From Deinococcus metallilatus (GTDB lineage Bacteria; Deinococcota; Deinococci; Deinococcales; Deinococcaceae): DNA of 35,000 bases. How positions within the stretch are numbered: position 1 is the stretch's first letter; each line of letters starts with the position of its first letter. The translations under genes and the position numbers were made by a program. Below, one piece after another: positions 15,197 through 27,110 of this stretch. Under the pieces are notes generated by a model, which saw only the letters and a program-made list of their open reading frames with translations, did no database searches and had not been told where the DNA came from. The DNA is taken from the NCBI RefSeq assembly GCF_004758605.1, contig NZ_CP038512.1:2940001-2975000 (forward strand). The letters are read 5' to 3'.

Positions 15197-15359
15197 GCCC
15201 TCAGCGTGGCAGACTGCGTTTCAGCGGGCCAGGTCCGACGCTGAAAGCCTGTTCTTTCCCCATTGCCCTGCCCCTGACGGGGGGCGGCCTTCACGTTCAG
15301 CCTGCCGGGACGCGCGACGGCACCCACCCTGCTACATTGACCGCTGGAGACTTCAGGCC

Positions 15360-16676
<1,317 letters not shown>

Positions 16677-16678
<2 letters not shown>

Positions 16679-16730
16679 AGCGGTCAGCTTTCAGCAAGAA
16701 CCGCTTCAGCTCCGGCTGGGGCGTCTTTTT
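16677..16730 (+). terminator. Likely terminator after the protease gene
   Basis: GAAGCGGT (16677-16684) pairs perfectly with ACCGCTTC (16700-16707); a shorter hairpin CAGC/GCTG follows, and then a run of six T (16725-16730). The left arm overlaps the protease stop codon. The region also overlaps the heptamer hairpin described separately, so alternative folds exist. Confidence 0.5.
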
Positions 16731-16750
16731 TGCTGACGGCTGAACGCTGA
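16679..16750. repeat. Hairpin with arms of tandem 7-nt units (TCAGC type)
   Basis: The arms 16679-16696 and 16731-16748 are inverted copies matching at 15 of 18 positions. The left arm has two, and the right arm (read on the minus strand) three, 7-nt units of form TCAGCNN. The 34-nt loop includes a T6 run. It lies just before the -10 of the first deoxynucleoside kinase. Confidence 0.65.
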
Positions 16751-16763
16751 GGGCGGAAAGCTC

Positions 16764-16769
16764 TATCAT
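16764..16769 (+). promoter_or_regulatory. -10 box of a leaderless promoter
   Basis: TATCAT ends 7 nt before the GTG start at 16777, with a run of C between and no ribosome binding site. Confidence 0.6.
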
Positions 16770-16776
16770 TCCCCCC

Positions 16777-17403
<627 letters not shown>

Positions 17404-17413
17404 GGAAGGAGAG

Positions 17414-17502
17414 CCTGTGGCCTGTCGCCTGTGGCTTGTGGAGGCTAAAGCCTGAGGCCGGAGCTTTCGCTGACCTACCAGCGACAAGCCACGAGCCACA
17501 AG
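17414..17502. repeat. Hairpin with arms of tandem 7-nt units (CTTGTGG type)
   Basis: Bases 17414-17441 are exactly four 7-nt units of form CYTGTSG. Bases 17482-17502 are three units of the same type on the opposite strand. The 40-nt loop contains further small inverted repeats (AGGCT-AA-AGCCT). It fills the gap between the two deoxynucleoside kinase genes. Confidence 0.8.
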
Positions 17503-17529
17503 CCCCCGCCGCGAGCGGAGCGAGCTGAC

Positions 17530-18153
<624 letters not shown>

Positions 18154-18205
18154 GGGCGAACTTTCGGGGGACGGCGCCCAGCGGTCCCAGCCCCAGAATC
18201 GGGGC

Positions 18206-18583
18206 GTGAAGCGTTTGTGCCTGGGTTTCTATGCCTGCCTGCTGCTCACCGGCTGCAACAAGGACCGCCTGGAGGCCCGCTGGCCTGCCCCGCCGGGTCT
18301 GCTGGATGGCCGATATGAAGGGATGGAAGTCGCCGGAATTGATCGCTGGGGCGGGTACGGCGTGAATGGCCGGGTGGCGGAGCAGTTCATCGAGCTGCGC
18401 TGCACCCGCCAGCCCAGGCGCCGGATTCGCCGGACGTACTGGCCGGGACCGGAGTGGGCCGGGACGGTGGTGTGGGAGCAAGCGGGCGTGACCTACCGGC
18501 TTCCGCGTGGCTGGAAAAGCCCGGGCCTTCATCCCTTCACCTTCACTTCAGCCGAGGTCGCCCGGCTGGGCAAGTGCCCCTGA
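18206..18583 (+). CDS. Small lipoprotein, function unknown
   Basis: I do not recognise the family. From GTG 18206 the 125-residue product begins with a lipoprotein signal, KRLCLGFYACLLLTGCNKD, with lipobox LLTG-C at residues 13-17. The mature chain is basic, with many Trp, Gly and Arg and a Tyr-rich YEGMEVAGIDRWGGYG stretch, and two further cysteines (RCTR and GKCP at the end) that could pair. I chose this start because the earlier ATG at 18107 gives no signal peptide and overlaps the kinase gene. CAGAAT lies 6 nt before the GTG, a weak leaderless -10. Confidence 0.65.
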   Translation: MKRLCLGFYACLLLTGCNKDRLEARWPAPPGLLDGRYEGMEVAGIDRWGGYGVNGRVAEQFIELRCTRQPRRRIRRTYWPGPEWAGTVVWEQAGVTYRLPRGWKSPGLHPFTFTSAEVARLGKCP

Positions 18584-18636
18584 GCCTCTAGCCTTCCACG
18601 TATTCCAGCCCGTTCCGCCCGCCAGCCGCCTTCTGC

Positions 18637-18642
18637 TAGCCT
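18637..18642 (+). promoter_or_regulatory. -10 box of a leaderless murE promoter
   Basis: TAGCCT ends 6 nt before ATG 18649, separated from it only by six C residues, so no ribosome binding site is possible. Confidence 0.6.
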
Positions 18643-18648
18643 CCCCCC

Positions 18649-20115
<1,467 letters not shown>

Positions 20116-20121
20116 GGGCCT

Positions 20122-20790
20122 TCAAGCCCCTTCGGGCGTTTCCTCCCCACGGGGCCGAATCCGGTAGGCGCAGACGTGGGCGCCGCTCAGCATGTGCGCG
20201 ATGCGGGTCACTTCCGCCGTCGGCAGGGCCGCCTTGATGTACCCCAGTTCGCTGCCGCAGGCGTGCCCGTACTGGAGGGCGACACTCAGGACCGCGCAGT
20301 TGTGCTCGGTGACCGTGAAGCTCCCGTCGTCGTTTTCCTGCATGTCGGCCAGATAGCCGTCCTCGTCGAGGATGCGGGCCAGTTCGCGCACCTGTTCGCG
20401 GAAGGGCAGGCCGCGTGTGCGGGCGAGGGTGCCGTGCAGGCGGCGCTCGGCGCGTTTCTCGAAGAGGCGGGCGACCAGCGCCGGGTCCTCGTCCTGCACG
20501 TAGGTCAGCAGTTCGTTGGTGAGTTCGGCGTAGGCCCGGGGAAAGAGGGCGTCGGCCTGCGCGGTCAGGCGGTAGCGGCGCCTGGGCCGTCCTGGCCCCT
20601 CGCGGTGGTCCTGGGCCATCAGGAACCCCGCCTGTTCGAGCGCGCCGAGGTGCTGACGAATCCCGCTGGCCGTGATGCCGAGCGTCTGCGCGAGATCGTC
20701 GGCGCCCGCCTCGCCGCGCTTCTTGAGCTGGCAGAGGATGGCGCGGCGGGTGGCGGGAAGTTGGTCGAGGGCGGGGCTGACCACAGGCAC
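20122..20790 (-). CDS. SufR-like transcriptional regulator with three of four Fe-S cysteines
   Basis: The 222-residue protein has an N-terminal winged helix (residues 10-78: LPATRRAILCQLKKRGEAGA, TLGITASGIRQHLGALEQAG, GRPRRRYRLT wing) and a C-terminal sensor part of the SufR/COG2345 type. Near the end, C165, C178 and C207 stand exactly at positions one, two and four of the SufR CX12CX13CX14C pattern; the third position is Ala192. It may bind an Fe-S cluster or sense redox, but this is inferred from spacing. GTG 20790 is chosen because TACACT (20797-20802, minus strand) ends 6 nt before it and longer frames cross the promoter. It faces the SDR-VOC-QueA-like operon across a palindrome. Confidence 0.82.
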   Translation of the reverse strand: MPVVSPALDQLPATRRAILCQLKKRGEAGADDLAQTLGITASGIRQHLGALEQAGFLMAQDHREGPGRPRRRYRLTAQADALFPRAYAELTNELLTYVQDEDPALVARLFEKRAERRLHGTLARTRGLPFREQVRELARILDEDGYLADMQENDDGSFTVTEHNCAVLSVALQYGHACGSELGYIKAALPTAEVTRIAHMLSGAHVCAYRIRPRGEETPEGA

Positions 20791-20833
20791 ACCCGGAGTG
20801 TATCGCGTCCGGCAGGGAGAAAAAGAGTTTAGA

Positions 20834-20874
20834 AAGCAAATACTTGCTTTTCTCTGGAGGCTGCGCGTACACTC
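20834..20874 (+). promoter_or_regulatory. Promoter and SufR-like operator of the SDR operon
   Basis: A perfect palindrome AAAGCAA-ATAC-TTGCTTT spans 20834-20851. Its right half contains the -35 TTGCTT (20845-20850), which is 18 nt from the -10 TACACT (20869-20874). A protein bound here would block the promoter. The regulator's own -10 is at 20797-20802 on the other strand, so the operator can also affect its synthesis. Confidence 0.75.
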
Positions 20875-20946
20875 ACGGCAACGCTGACTGACAGCGCGCC
20901 AAGCGGCCCTCACCCCAGGTTCCTCTCAACGATGCAGGAGGACTGT

Positions 20947-21639
20947 ATGCCCGTTGCACTCATCACCGGCGCCTCACGCGGCCTCGGCCTGGCGCTCGCC
21001 CGCCGTCTCGCCCAGGAGGGGTGGTCCCTCGTCCTCACCGCACGCGAACCACAGGCCCTGGAGCAGGCCCGGCAGGAACTGGAGGCGCATACGCCCGTCA
21101 CCGCGCTGCCCGGCGACGTGGCGGACGAAACGCACGCCCGGCGGCTGATCGGCGCGGCGCTGGACCTCGGCGGTCTGGACGCGCTGGTGAACAACGCGAG
21201 CGCCCTCGGCCCCTCGCCGCTGCCCGCCCTGCGGGACCTCCCGCTGGACGCCTACCGGCAGGTGCTGGAAGTGAACGTCGTGGCCCCGCTGCGCCTGATC
21301 CAGCTCGCGCTGCCACACCTGAAGCCGGGCGCACGCATCGTGAACGTCACCTCCGACGCGGGCGTGGAAGGCTACGTGACCTGGGGCGGGTACGGCAGCA
21401 GCAAGGCGGCGCTCGAACAGCTCAGCCGCGTCCTGGCCGCCGAACATCCCGACTTGCGCGTGTACTGGGTGGACCCCGGCGACATGCGGACGCGGATGCA
21501 CCAGGACGCCTTCCCCGGCGAGGACATCAGCGACCGGCCCCTCCCCGAAGTGAGCGTGCCCGGCTTCCTGCACCTGCTCAGCGGCGAGTGGCCGAGTGGC
21601 CGCTACGCCGCGCAACGGATGGCGGAGGTGTCCGCATGA
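20947..21639 (+). CDS. SDR-family oxidoreductase, first gene of a coupled operon
   Basis: The 230-residue enzyme is a short-chain dehydrogenase/reductase with a complete set of residues: TGASRGLG at 7-14, NNAS at 82-85, and S136, Y149 and K153. The Arg after the glycine motif (TAREP, near 31-35) favours NADP(H). ATG 20947 follows an AGGAGG site; the in-frame ATG at 20932 overlaps that site and is not used. Its stop overlaps the VOC start (ATGA). The substrate is unknown; the unit includes a VOC-fold protein and a QueA-like protein, under apparent control of the SufR-like regulator. Confidence 0.9.
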   Translation: MPVALITGASRGLGLALARRLAQEGWSLVLTAREPQALEQARQELEAHTPVTALPGDVADETHARRLIGAALDLGGLDALVNNASALGPSPLPALRDLPLDAYRQVLEVNVVAPLRLIQLALPHLKPGARIVNVTSDAGVEGYVTWGGYGSSKAALEQLSRVLAAEHPDLRVYWVDPGDMRTRMHQDAFPGEDISDRPLPEVSVPGFLHLLSGEWPSGRYAAQRMAEVSA

Positions 21640-22034
21640 GCGCCGGGGAACTGCGGGTGGTGATCACCGCCCAGGATTACGCGGCGGCCCGGCGGCTCTT
21701 CGAGCAGGGCCTGGGGCTGCGGGTGGTGGACGGCTGGGACGACCCGGACGGGCGCGGCCTGGTGCTGGAGGCCGGGCGCGCCACCCTGGAGATCGTGGAC
21801 GAACCGCAGGCCCGGCGAATCGACCAGATCGAGGCGGGTGGCGAAGGAAGCGGCACGGTGCGCCTCGCGTTCCGGGTGTCTGGCACGCCCGCCGCCGGGG
21901 AACGGCTGCACCAGGCCGGGGCGCGGGTGGTGGCTGCCCCGGTCGAGACGCCCTGGGGACACCATAACCAGCGGCTCAGCACGCCGGACGGCCTGCACCT
22001 CACCCTGTTTCACCCGCACGTGGAGTTGCCATGA
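21636..22034 (+). CDS. VOC/glyoxalase-fold protein
   Basis: The 132-residue product has the paired beta-alpha-beta-beta-beta units of the vicinal-oxygen-chelate superfamily: ELRVVITAQDYAAARRLFEQ with GLGLRVVDGWD in the first half, and GTVRLAFRVS, LHQAGARVVAAPVETPWGHH, then LSTPDGLHLTLF in the second. The second-half His/Glu metal ligands are plausible (H-H in WGHHNQ), but the full metal set is not clear, so it may be an enzyme or a binding or resistance protein. It overlaps by 4 nt with both neighbours (ATGA at 21636 and at 22031), which implies coupled translation. Confidence 0.85.
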   Translation: MSAGELRVVITAQDYAAARRLFEQGLGLRVVDGWDDPDGRGLVLEAGRATLEIVDEPQARRIDQIEAGGEGSGTVRLAFRVSGTPAAGERLHQAGARVVAAPVETPWGHHNQRLSTPDGLHLTLFHPHVELP

Positions 22035-23107
22035 CCGCCGCCATGAATGGGCCGCTGGAGTTCACGCTGCCCGCGCACCTCGAAGCGCATGAGCCGCCCG
22101 AGGCGCGCGGCCTCCCCCGCGACGGTGTGCGGCTGCTCGTCTCGCGCGTGGCGGACGATGTGGTGCAGCACGCGACCTTCCGCGACCTGCCCGCGTTCCT
22201 GCGGGAAGGCGACGCGCTGGTCATCAACACCAGCGGCACGCTGCCCGCCGCCCTCCCGGCCCGGCGCGCGGACGGCACGGCGCTGGAACTGCACCTCAGC
22301 ACGCACCTGCCCGCCGACCTCTGGACCGTGGAACTCCGCCGCCCTGCCGGGACCGCCACGCTGCCCGAACGCCACGCCCACGCGGGGGAGACGCTGCGTC
22401 TGCCGGATGGAGGGCAAGTCACGCTGCTCACGCCCTACAGCACCGACCGCAATCGGGAAGAACAGCGGGAGGGCGTGCGGCTGTGGGTGGCGGCGTTGCA
22501 CCTTCCGCAGCCGGTGCTGGTGTACCTGGCGGCGCACGGAAAACCGATCCGCTACGGCTATGTGCCGCGTGACTGGCCGCTTCAGACCTACCAGACGGTG
22601 TTCGCCACCGAACCCGGCAGCGCGGAGATGCCTTCTGCCGGGCGGCCCTTCACGCCGGAACTCCTCACGCGGCTGATGGCGCAGGGGGTGCGGGTTGCGC
22701 CGCTGGTGCTGCATACCGGTGTCGCCAGCCTGGAAGACCACGAGCCTCCCTACGAGGAAGCGTACCGGGTTCCGGCGGCCACCGCCCACGCGGTGAACGA
22801 GGCCCGCGCCGCCGGGGGGCGGGTCATCGCGGTGGGCACCACCGTTGTCCGCGCCCTGGAAACCGTCACGGACGAGCGGGGGATCACACATCCCGGCTCG
22901 GGGTGGACGCGCGAGGTGATCACGCCGGAGCGGGGGACGCGGGCGGTGCATGGGCTGATCACCGGATGGCACGAGCCGCGGGCGAGTCACCTGCTGATGC
23001 TGGAGGCGATTGCCGGGCGGCGACATCTGGAGGTGGCCTATGCGGCGGCGCTGGCGGCGGGGTATCTCTGGCACGAGTTCGGGGATCTGCATTTGATTCT
23101 GCCGTGA
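22031..23107 (+). CDS. Divergent QueA-like protein (SAM:tRNA ribosyltransferase-isomerase family)
   Basis: The 358-residue length equals that of QueA, which transfers and rearranges the ribose of SAM onto the queuosine precursor in tRNA. Family landmarks are visible: GDALVINTSGTLPA near residue 61 (QueA has DVLVFNDTRV), VFATEPGSAE near 197, RAAGGRVIAVGTTVVRALE near 260, and LLMLEAIAG with AAALAAGYLWHEFGD near the end. However, the highly conserved PTAGLHF block reads PSAGRPF, and LHVGxGTF reads LHTGVASL. It may therefore be a paralogue with changed activity rather than QueA itself. No other queuosine genes are near; the neighbours are SDR and VOC. Confidence 0.8.
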   Translation: MTAAMNGPLEFTLPAHLEAHEPPEARGLPRDGVRLLVSRVADDVVQHATFRDLPAFLREGDALVINTSGTLPAALPARRADGTALELHLSTHLPADLWTVELRRPAGTATLPERHAHAGETLRLPDGGQVTLLTPYSTDRNREEQREGVRLWVAALHLPQPVLVYLAAHGKPIRYGYVPRDWPLQTYQTVFATEPGSAEMPSAGRPFTPELLTRLMAQGVRVAPLVLHTGVASLEDHEPPYEEAYRVPAATAHAVNEARAAGGRVIAVGTTVVRALETVTDERGITHPGSGWTREVITPERGTRAVHGLITGWHEPRASHLLMLEAIAGRRHLEVAYAAALAAGYLWHEFGDLHLILP

Positions 23108-23360
23108 AGGACGGTTTGAGGGGGCAGGGGGAGCGGCGCTGCGCAAGAGTCGTCCCGAACGTTGGAAGGCCTCGGGCCTGCGGCCCGAACGGCTCCGCTG
23201 CCTGGAACACCGAGCGGGAAGGTAGGCATCGGTCAACGGCTGACACAGGGAAAGAAAATAGGTGGGCGTCTACTTGAGCGGGTTCAGGGTGTCCTCCATA
23301 GGCTGTACTCCCGCCCTGACGGAAGGCAGAGCAGCGGACGCGGACGGGCCTCCCAAAGTG

Positions 23361-23366
23361 TGTAAT
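23361..23366 (+). promoter_or_regulatory. -10 box of a leaderless promoter
   Basis: TGTAAT ends 6 nt before ATG 23373 of the DUF3160 gene. The 265-bp gap upstream otherwise holds only a GC-rich hairpin (GGGCC-TGC-GGCCC, about 23175) and no gene. Confidence 0.45.
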
Positions 23367-23372
23367 GTACTC

Positions 23373-25430
23373 ATGCCACGCTCGCGCCCAGCCCTGACGC
23401 TGACGCTGCTGCTCGCCCTCTCGGGAGGTATGGCGGGAGCCGCCTCCACCTACACCCTGCCCGTCAACCTCAACTCTCTGAAGAATCCAGCGGTCTTGCG
23501 GGGGAACAAGGAGACAGGTCTGGCTCCCCTGAACGCGGCGCAGCGGGCGGCCCTGGCGCAGCAGGGCTTCGTGATCGTGCCTGCCGGGTGGCGGCAGTTC
23601 GACGCGGTGTACGAGGCGACGCGCTACGCCGACCAGCCGGTGTTCGTCACGACCGACGCCGTGCTGCACGTCTACCATCTGGTGTTCGACAAGCTGCTGC
23701 GCGACCTGGAGCGGGAGACGCTCGCCCCCACCACCCGCCGCCTGACGGCGCTGCTGGTCGAAGGCGCGCGCAGGCAGGCGCAGGCGTTGGCAGGCACCCC
23801 CCTGGAGGACGACGCGCGGCGGGCGCTGGCCTACCTCGCCGTGGCGCAGAAGCTGGACGACCCATCCAGCCCGGTCCCGGCGGAGGTGGCCCCGCTGGTC
23901 ACGGCGGAACTGAAGCTGATCAAGGCCCACAGCGGCCTGGCCCCCTCCCCGATCTTCGCGGGCAGCCAGATGATCGAGGACTACTCGCAGTACGTCCCGC
24001 GCGGCCACTACACCCGTTCGGAGGCGCTGCAACGCTACTTCCGCACAATGATGTGGCTGGGGCGGATGAACCTGCGGGTGGGGGACGCCAGCGAGACGCG
24101 CACGGCGGCCCTGGTCGCCCACCTGATCAGCGGGAACCCGGAGGCCCAGAAGCTCTGGGCGCGGCTGTACGACCCGACGGCGCTGCTGATCGGCACCAGC
24201 GACGACCTGAATGAGCGGCAGTACGCGGCTACCCTCCAGGCGGTGACGGGCGGGAATATCCGGCAACTCGCGGACCCGCAGAAGCTGGCGGCGTTCCAGG
24301 CGGCCCTCGCCAAGTTGCCGCCGCCCCGGGTGAACAGCGTCTTCGTGGTCGCGCGGCCCGGTGAGGGCGTGGACGTGCGCCAGCGCGAGACGCTGGGCTT
24401 CCGGCTGATGGGCCAACGCTTCACGCTGGACGGCGCGGCGCTGCAACAACTCGTCTACCGCGAGGTGGGGACCGAGCAAAAGCCCCGCACCCTCCCGCGC
24501 GGGCTGGACCTGCTGGCGGCAATGGGCAGTGACGCCGCGCTGAACGAACTGCGGCGGCTGGGCGACACGCAGTACGCCCACTACGAGACGCAGATGCAGA
24601 AGGTCCGCGCCCAGTTCGCCGCGCTGAAGCCGCAGGACTGGAACGCGAACGTCTACAGCGGATGGCTGTACGTCTTGCAGGCCCTGGCCAAACCGGAAGC
24701 CCGCGACGACCGTTTCCCCGCCTTCATGCGGACACCTGCCTGGACCCGCAAGGAGATGCTGACCGCGCTCGGCTCGTGGACCGAACTGCGCCACGACACG
24801 CTCCTCTATGCCAAGCAGGTGATGGCCGAGATGGGAGCGGGAGGGGAACCGGAACTCCCGCGCGGGTACGTGGAACCGAACGGGGCGGTCTGGTCCCGCC
24901 TCCTCGCCCTGGAGGCCCTGACCCGGCGGGTGCTGACTGACCAGAAGATTCTCTCCGAGCGGACCGCGAACAACCTGGGCAGCCTGCGCGACATGCTGAC
25001 CTTCCTGAACGCGGCGACGGCGAAGGAGCTGGCCGGGCAACCGCTCACGCGCGACGAATACGACCGCATCCACTTCTTCGGCGGCTGGCTCGAACAGATG
25101 AAACTCGCCAGCACCGACCCGGAAGGCAACGAGGAGGGCGGCACCCCCACCTTCGACGAGCCGCCCTATGCGGGCGTCGTGGCCGACGTGGCGACCGATG
25201 CGGGCAGGGGCCGGGTGCTGGAAGAGGCGACCGGCACCATCCACGAGCTGTACGCCGTCGTGCCCAATGGACGCGGCGGTCTTCAGGTCGCGCGCGGTGG
25301 CGTGTATTCCCAGTACGAGTTCACCGTCCCCCTCTCAGGCCGCCTGACCGACGAGGCGTGGCGGGCGCGGCTGAAGGTGGGGCAGCTTCCGGCCATGCAT
25401 CCCTGGCTGGAAGGCGTCGTGGTGAAGTAG
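23373..25430 (+). CDS. Exported DUF3160 protein
   Basis: The 685-residue protein starts with a Sec signal peptide (residues 1-24, ending MAGAAS). The mature chain matches the DUF3160 family: FVTTDAVLHVYHLVFDKLLR near 88, then RGHYTRSEALQRYFRTMMWL near 210 and YSGWLYVLQALAK near 430, ending with DVATDAGRGRVLEEATGTIH and a TVPLSGRLTDEAWR tail. The family is exported and its function is not known. ATG 23373 is chosen over the frame from 23262 because only it gives the signal peptide. The CapA-like gene starts 4 nt after its stop, so the two exported proteins are probably made together. Confidence 0.88.
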   Translation: MPRSRPALTLTLLLALSGGMAGAASTYTLPVNLNSLKNPAVLRGNKETGLAPLNAAQRAALAQQGFVIVPAGWRQFDAVYEATRYADQPVFVTTDAVLHVYHLVFDKLLRDLERETLAPTTRRLTALLVEGARRQAQALAGTPLEDDARRALAYLAVAQKLDDPSSPVPAEVAPLVTAELKLIKAHSGLAPSPIFAGSQMIEDYSQYVPRGHYTRSEALQRYFRTMMWLGRMNLRVGDASETRTAALVAHLISGNPEAQKLWARLYDPTALLIGTSDDLNERQYAATLQAVTGGNIRQLADPQKLAAFQAALAKLPPPRVNSVFVVARPGEGVDVRQRETLGFRLMGQRFTLDGAALQQLVYREVGTEQKPRTLPRGLDLLAAMGSDAALNELRRLGDTQYAHYETQMQKVRAQFAALKPQDWNANVYSGWLYVLQALAKPEARDDRFPAFMRTPAWTRKEMLTALGSWTELRHDTLLYAKQVMAEMGAGGEPELPRGYVEPNGAVWSRLLALEALTRRVLTDQKILSERTANNLGSLRDMLTFLNAATAKELAGQPLTRDEYDRIHFFGGWLEQMKLASTDPEGNEEGGTPTFDEPPYAGVVADVATDAGRGRVLEEATGTIHELYAVVPNGRGGLQVARGGVYSQYEFTVPLSGRLTDEAWRARLKVGQLPAMHPWLEGVVVK

Positions 25431-25434
25431 GCCG

Positions 25435-26331
25435 ATGGGCGAAGGCAGAAGGAAGGCGGGGACCGTTTTGCTGGCGGCAGTCCTGCTGCTGGCCTGCACT
25501 TCGGGTGGTCGAGAGGCCGCGCCTCCCTTCACCTTCGCGCTGGCCGGGGACGTGAGTGTCGCTCGCGGAGTGGCGGAGGCGAACGCCGGGCACTGGGAGA
25601 CGGCCCTCGCGGCGGTGCGGAAGGCACTGACGGCGGACGCCACCTTCGCCAATCTCGAATCCCCGCTGACCACCGCACCTCACGCAGGCGAGGGGTTGGA
25701 CCTGCGAGCTCCCCCGGCGGGCGTGGCGGCGCTGACGGCCTTCACCCACCTGGGCGTGGAGAACAACCATGCGGAGGACGGCGGGGCGTCCGGGCAGACC
25801 CAGACCCGGCGCATCCTGCGGGACCACGGGATTGCCCCGGTCACCCGTGATCTGACCCTCTCCCGCGTGCGTGGCGTGCCCGTCGCCTGGGTCGCCTTTC
25901 TGGACGACGGGCACACGCCACCCCCGCTGGCCGCCGTGCGGGAGGGCGCGCGGCGGGCGCGGGTTGTGGTCGTCGGCGTCCACTGGGGGGCGGAATATGG
26001 CCCGGTCACGGCGAGGCAGCGGTCCCTGGCCCGGCAACTCGCGGCGGCGGGCGCGACGCTGATCGTGGGCAGCGGGCCGCACGTCCTCCAGCGCAGCGAG
26101 CGCGTGGGCGGCGCACTGGTGCTGTACAGCCTGGGAAATCTGCTCCTCGATCAGCCTTACCCGGATGCGCGGGTGGGGGCGGTGGTGCGGGTGGGGACCG
26201 GGCCGGACGGTCCGCGTGCCTGCGCCGTCCCGACCCGGTACCGCGCGGGCCGCGTCACGCTCGCCCCCGTAGAGGAACGCCCCGCCATCCTTGCCCGCCT
26301 GAACCTCCCCGCCTGCACGGAGGCCGGATGA
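25435..26331 (+). CDS. CapA/PgsA-type metallophosphatase lipoprotein
   Basis: The 298-residue product begins with a signal ending in the lipobox LLLA-C (C21). The rest is a PGA_cap calcineurin-like domain: LAGDVSVARG near 36-45, FANLESPL at 71-78, ENNHAED at 109-115, VVVGVHWGAEY at 178-188, GSGPHVLQ near 212-219 and YSLGNLLLDQ near 230. The His and Asp residues at these sites would bind two metal ions. CapA homologues support poly-gamma-glutamate synthesis in Bacillus, but no capB or capC is here, so another envelope role is as likely. It overlaps the next gene by 4 nt (ATGA). Confidence 0.88.
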   Translation: MGEGRRKAGTVLLAAVLLLACTSGGREAAPPFTFALAGDVSVARGVAEANAGHWETALAAVRKALTADATFANLESPLTTAPHAGEGLDLRAPPAGVAALTAFTHLGVENNHAEDGGASGQTQTRRILRDHGIAPVTRDLTLSRVRGVPVAWVAFLDDGHTPPPLAAVREGARRARVVVVGVHWGAEYGPVTARQRSLARQLAAAGATLIVGSGPHVLQRSERVGGALVLYSLGNLLLDQPYPDARVGAVVRVGTGPDGPRACAVPTRYRAGRVTLAPVEERPAILARLNLPACTEAG

Positions 26332-26912
26332 GGCACTTCCTGCTGCCCCTGTGGCTGACCAGTGCGGCCCTGGCAGGGGGAGGTGGGGGCGACTGGCACA
26401 GCGTCCACCCGGACGGCACGCTCACCCCGGCCGGGGCCTTGAGGCCTCCCCGTCCCTGCCCGCCCCTGCGGCTGCCCGCCGACTGGGACGTGCGTTCGCA
26501 GGTGTACGCGGACGTGACTGGGGACGGCACCCCCGAGTGCGTGCTGGCGGTGTGGCGACCCTGGCGTGACTGGCCGATCACCCGCTGGGTGGCGTCCCCT
26601 TCTCCAATCACCAGGAACCGGGACGCGCGGGGCGACAGCGCGCATGTCCTGGTGCTGAAGCCCCGCCCGGACGGCACCTTCCGGAACGTCTGGGGCGGCA
26701 GCGCCCTGTATCAGCCCGTCACCGCGCTCACGGTGTTGCCGGACGGCCACCTCGTCACGTTGGAAGGCACTTACGCACGGGGCCGCGCGGCCCCCGCCGT
26801 CGCCCTCACCGAGTGGACTTGGACGGGCTTTGGCTTCCGGCTGGAACGCCGCCGCGCCCTCACCGCACGGGAAGTCGGTGTGGATGCCAGCGGCCTGCCT
26901 GCTGTGCGCTGA
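26328..26912 (+). CDS. Secreted FG-GAP-like protein
   Basis: The 194-residue product has a short signal peptide (MRHFLLPLWLTSAALA). The sequence VYADVTGDGTPECVLAVWRPW near residue 60 is an FG-GAP/VCBS calcium-loop repeat, and the remainder (GDSAHVLVLKPRPDGTFRNV, GSALYQPVTALTVLPDGHLV) looks like blades of a beta-propeller. It is coupled to the CapA-like gene by ATGA at 26328, suggesting that the two exported proteins act together. No enzyme motif is seen. The family of small propeller partners next to CapA is known to me only as a pattern, so the functional link is inferred. Confidence 0.7.
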   Translation: MRHFLLPLWLTSAALAGGGGGDWHSVHPDGTLTPAGALRPPRPCPPLRLPADWDVRSQVYADVTGDGTPECVLAVWRPWRDWPITRWVASPSPITRNRDARGDSAHVLVLKPRPDGTFRNVWGGSALYQPVTALTVLPDGHLVTLEGTYARGRAAPAVALTEWTWTGFGFRLERRRALTAREVGVDASGLPAVR

Positions 26913-27110
26913 ACCGGCCTACGCCCTGCTCCGTCAACTGGCCGATGCTCTTTCTCCGTCGGGCGGGCAGACTGCCGGGGGAAAGGGGGCCGAACCATGC
27001 CAGATGCCGCAGACCCAGAGGACGGCCGGAGAACCAACCATGAACCGTCGGCCCGGGTCAGAACCCGCTGGCGGTGACCGCGCCACATCCGGCGCAGGCA
27101 GGCTGAACAC

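Noticed and set aside
22031..23107. Part of a queuosine synthesis operon
   Set aside because: No tgt, queC, queD, queE or queF gene is in the window, and key QueA blocks are changed.
22959..25244. A 761-codon open frame on the minus strand
   Set aside because: It is antisense to the DUF3160 gene and has no recognisable domain.
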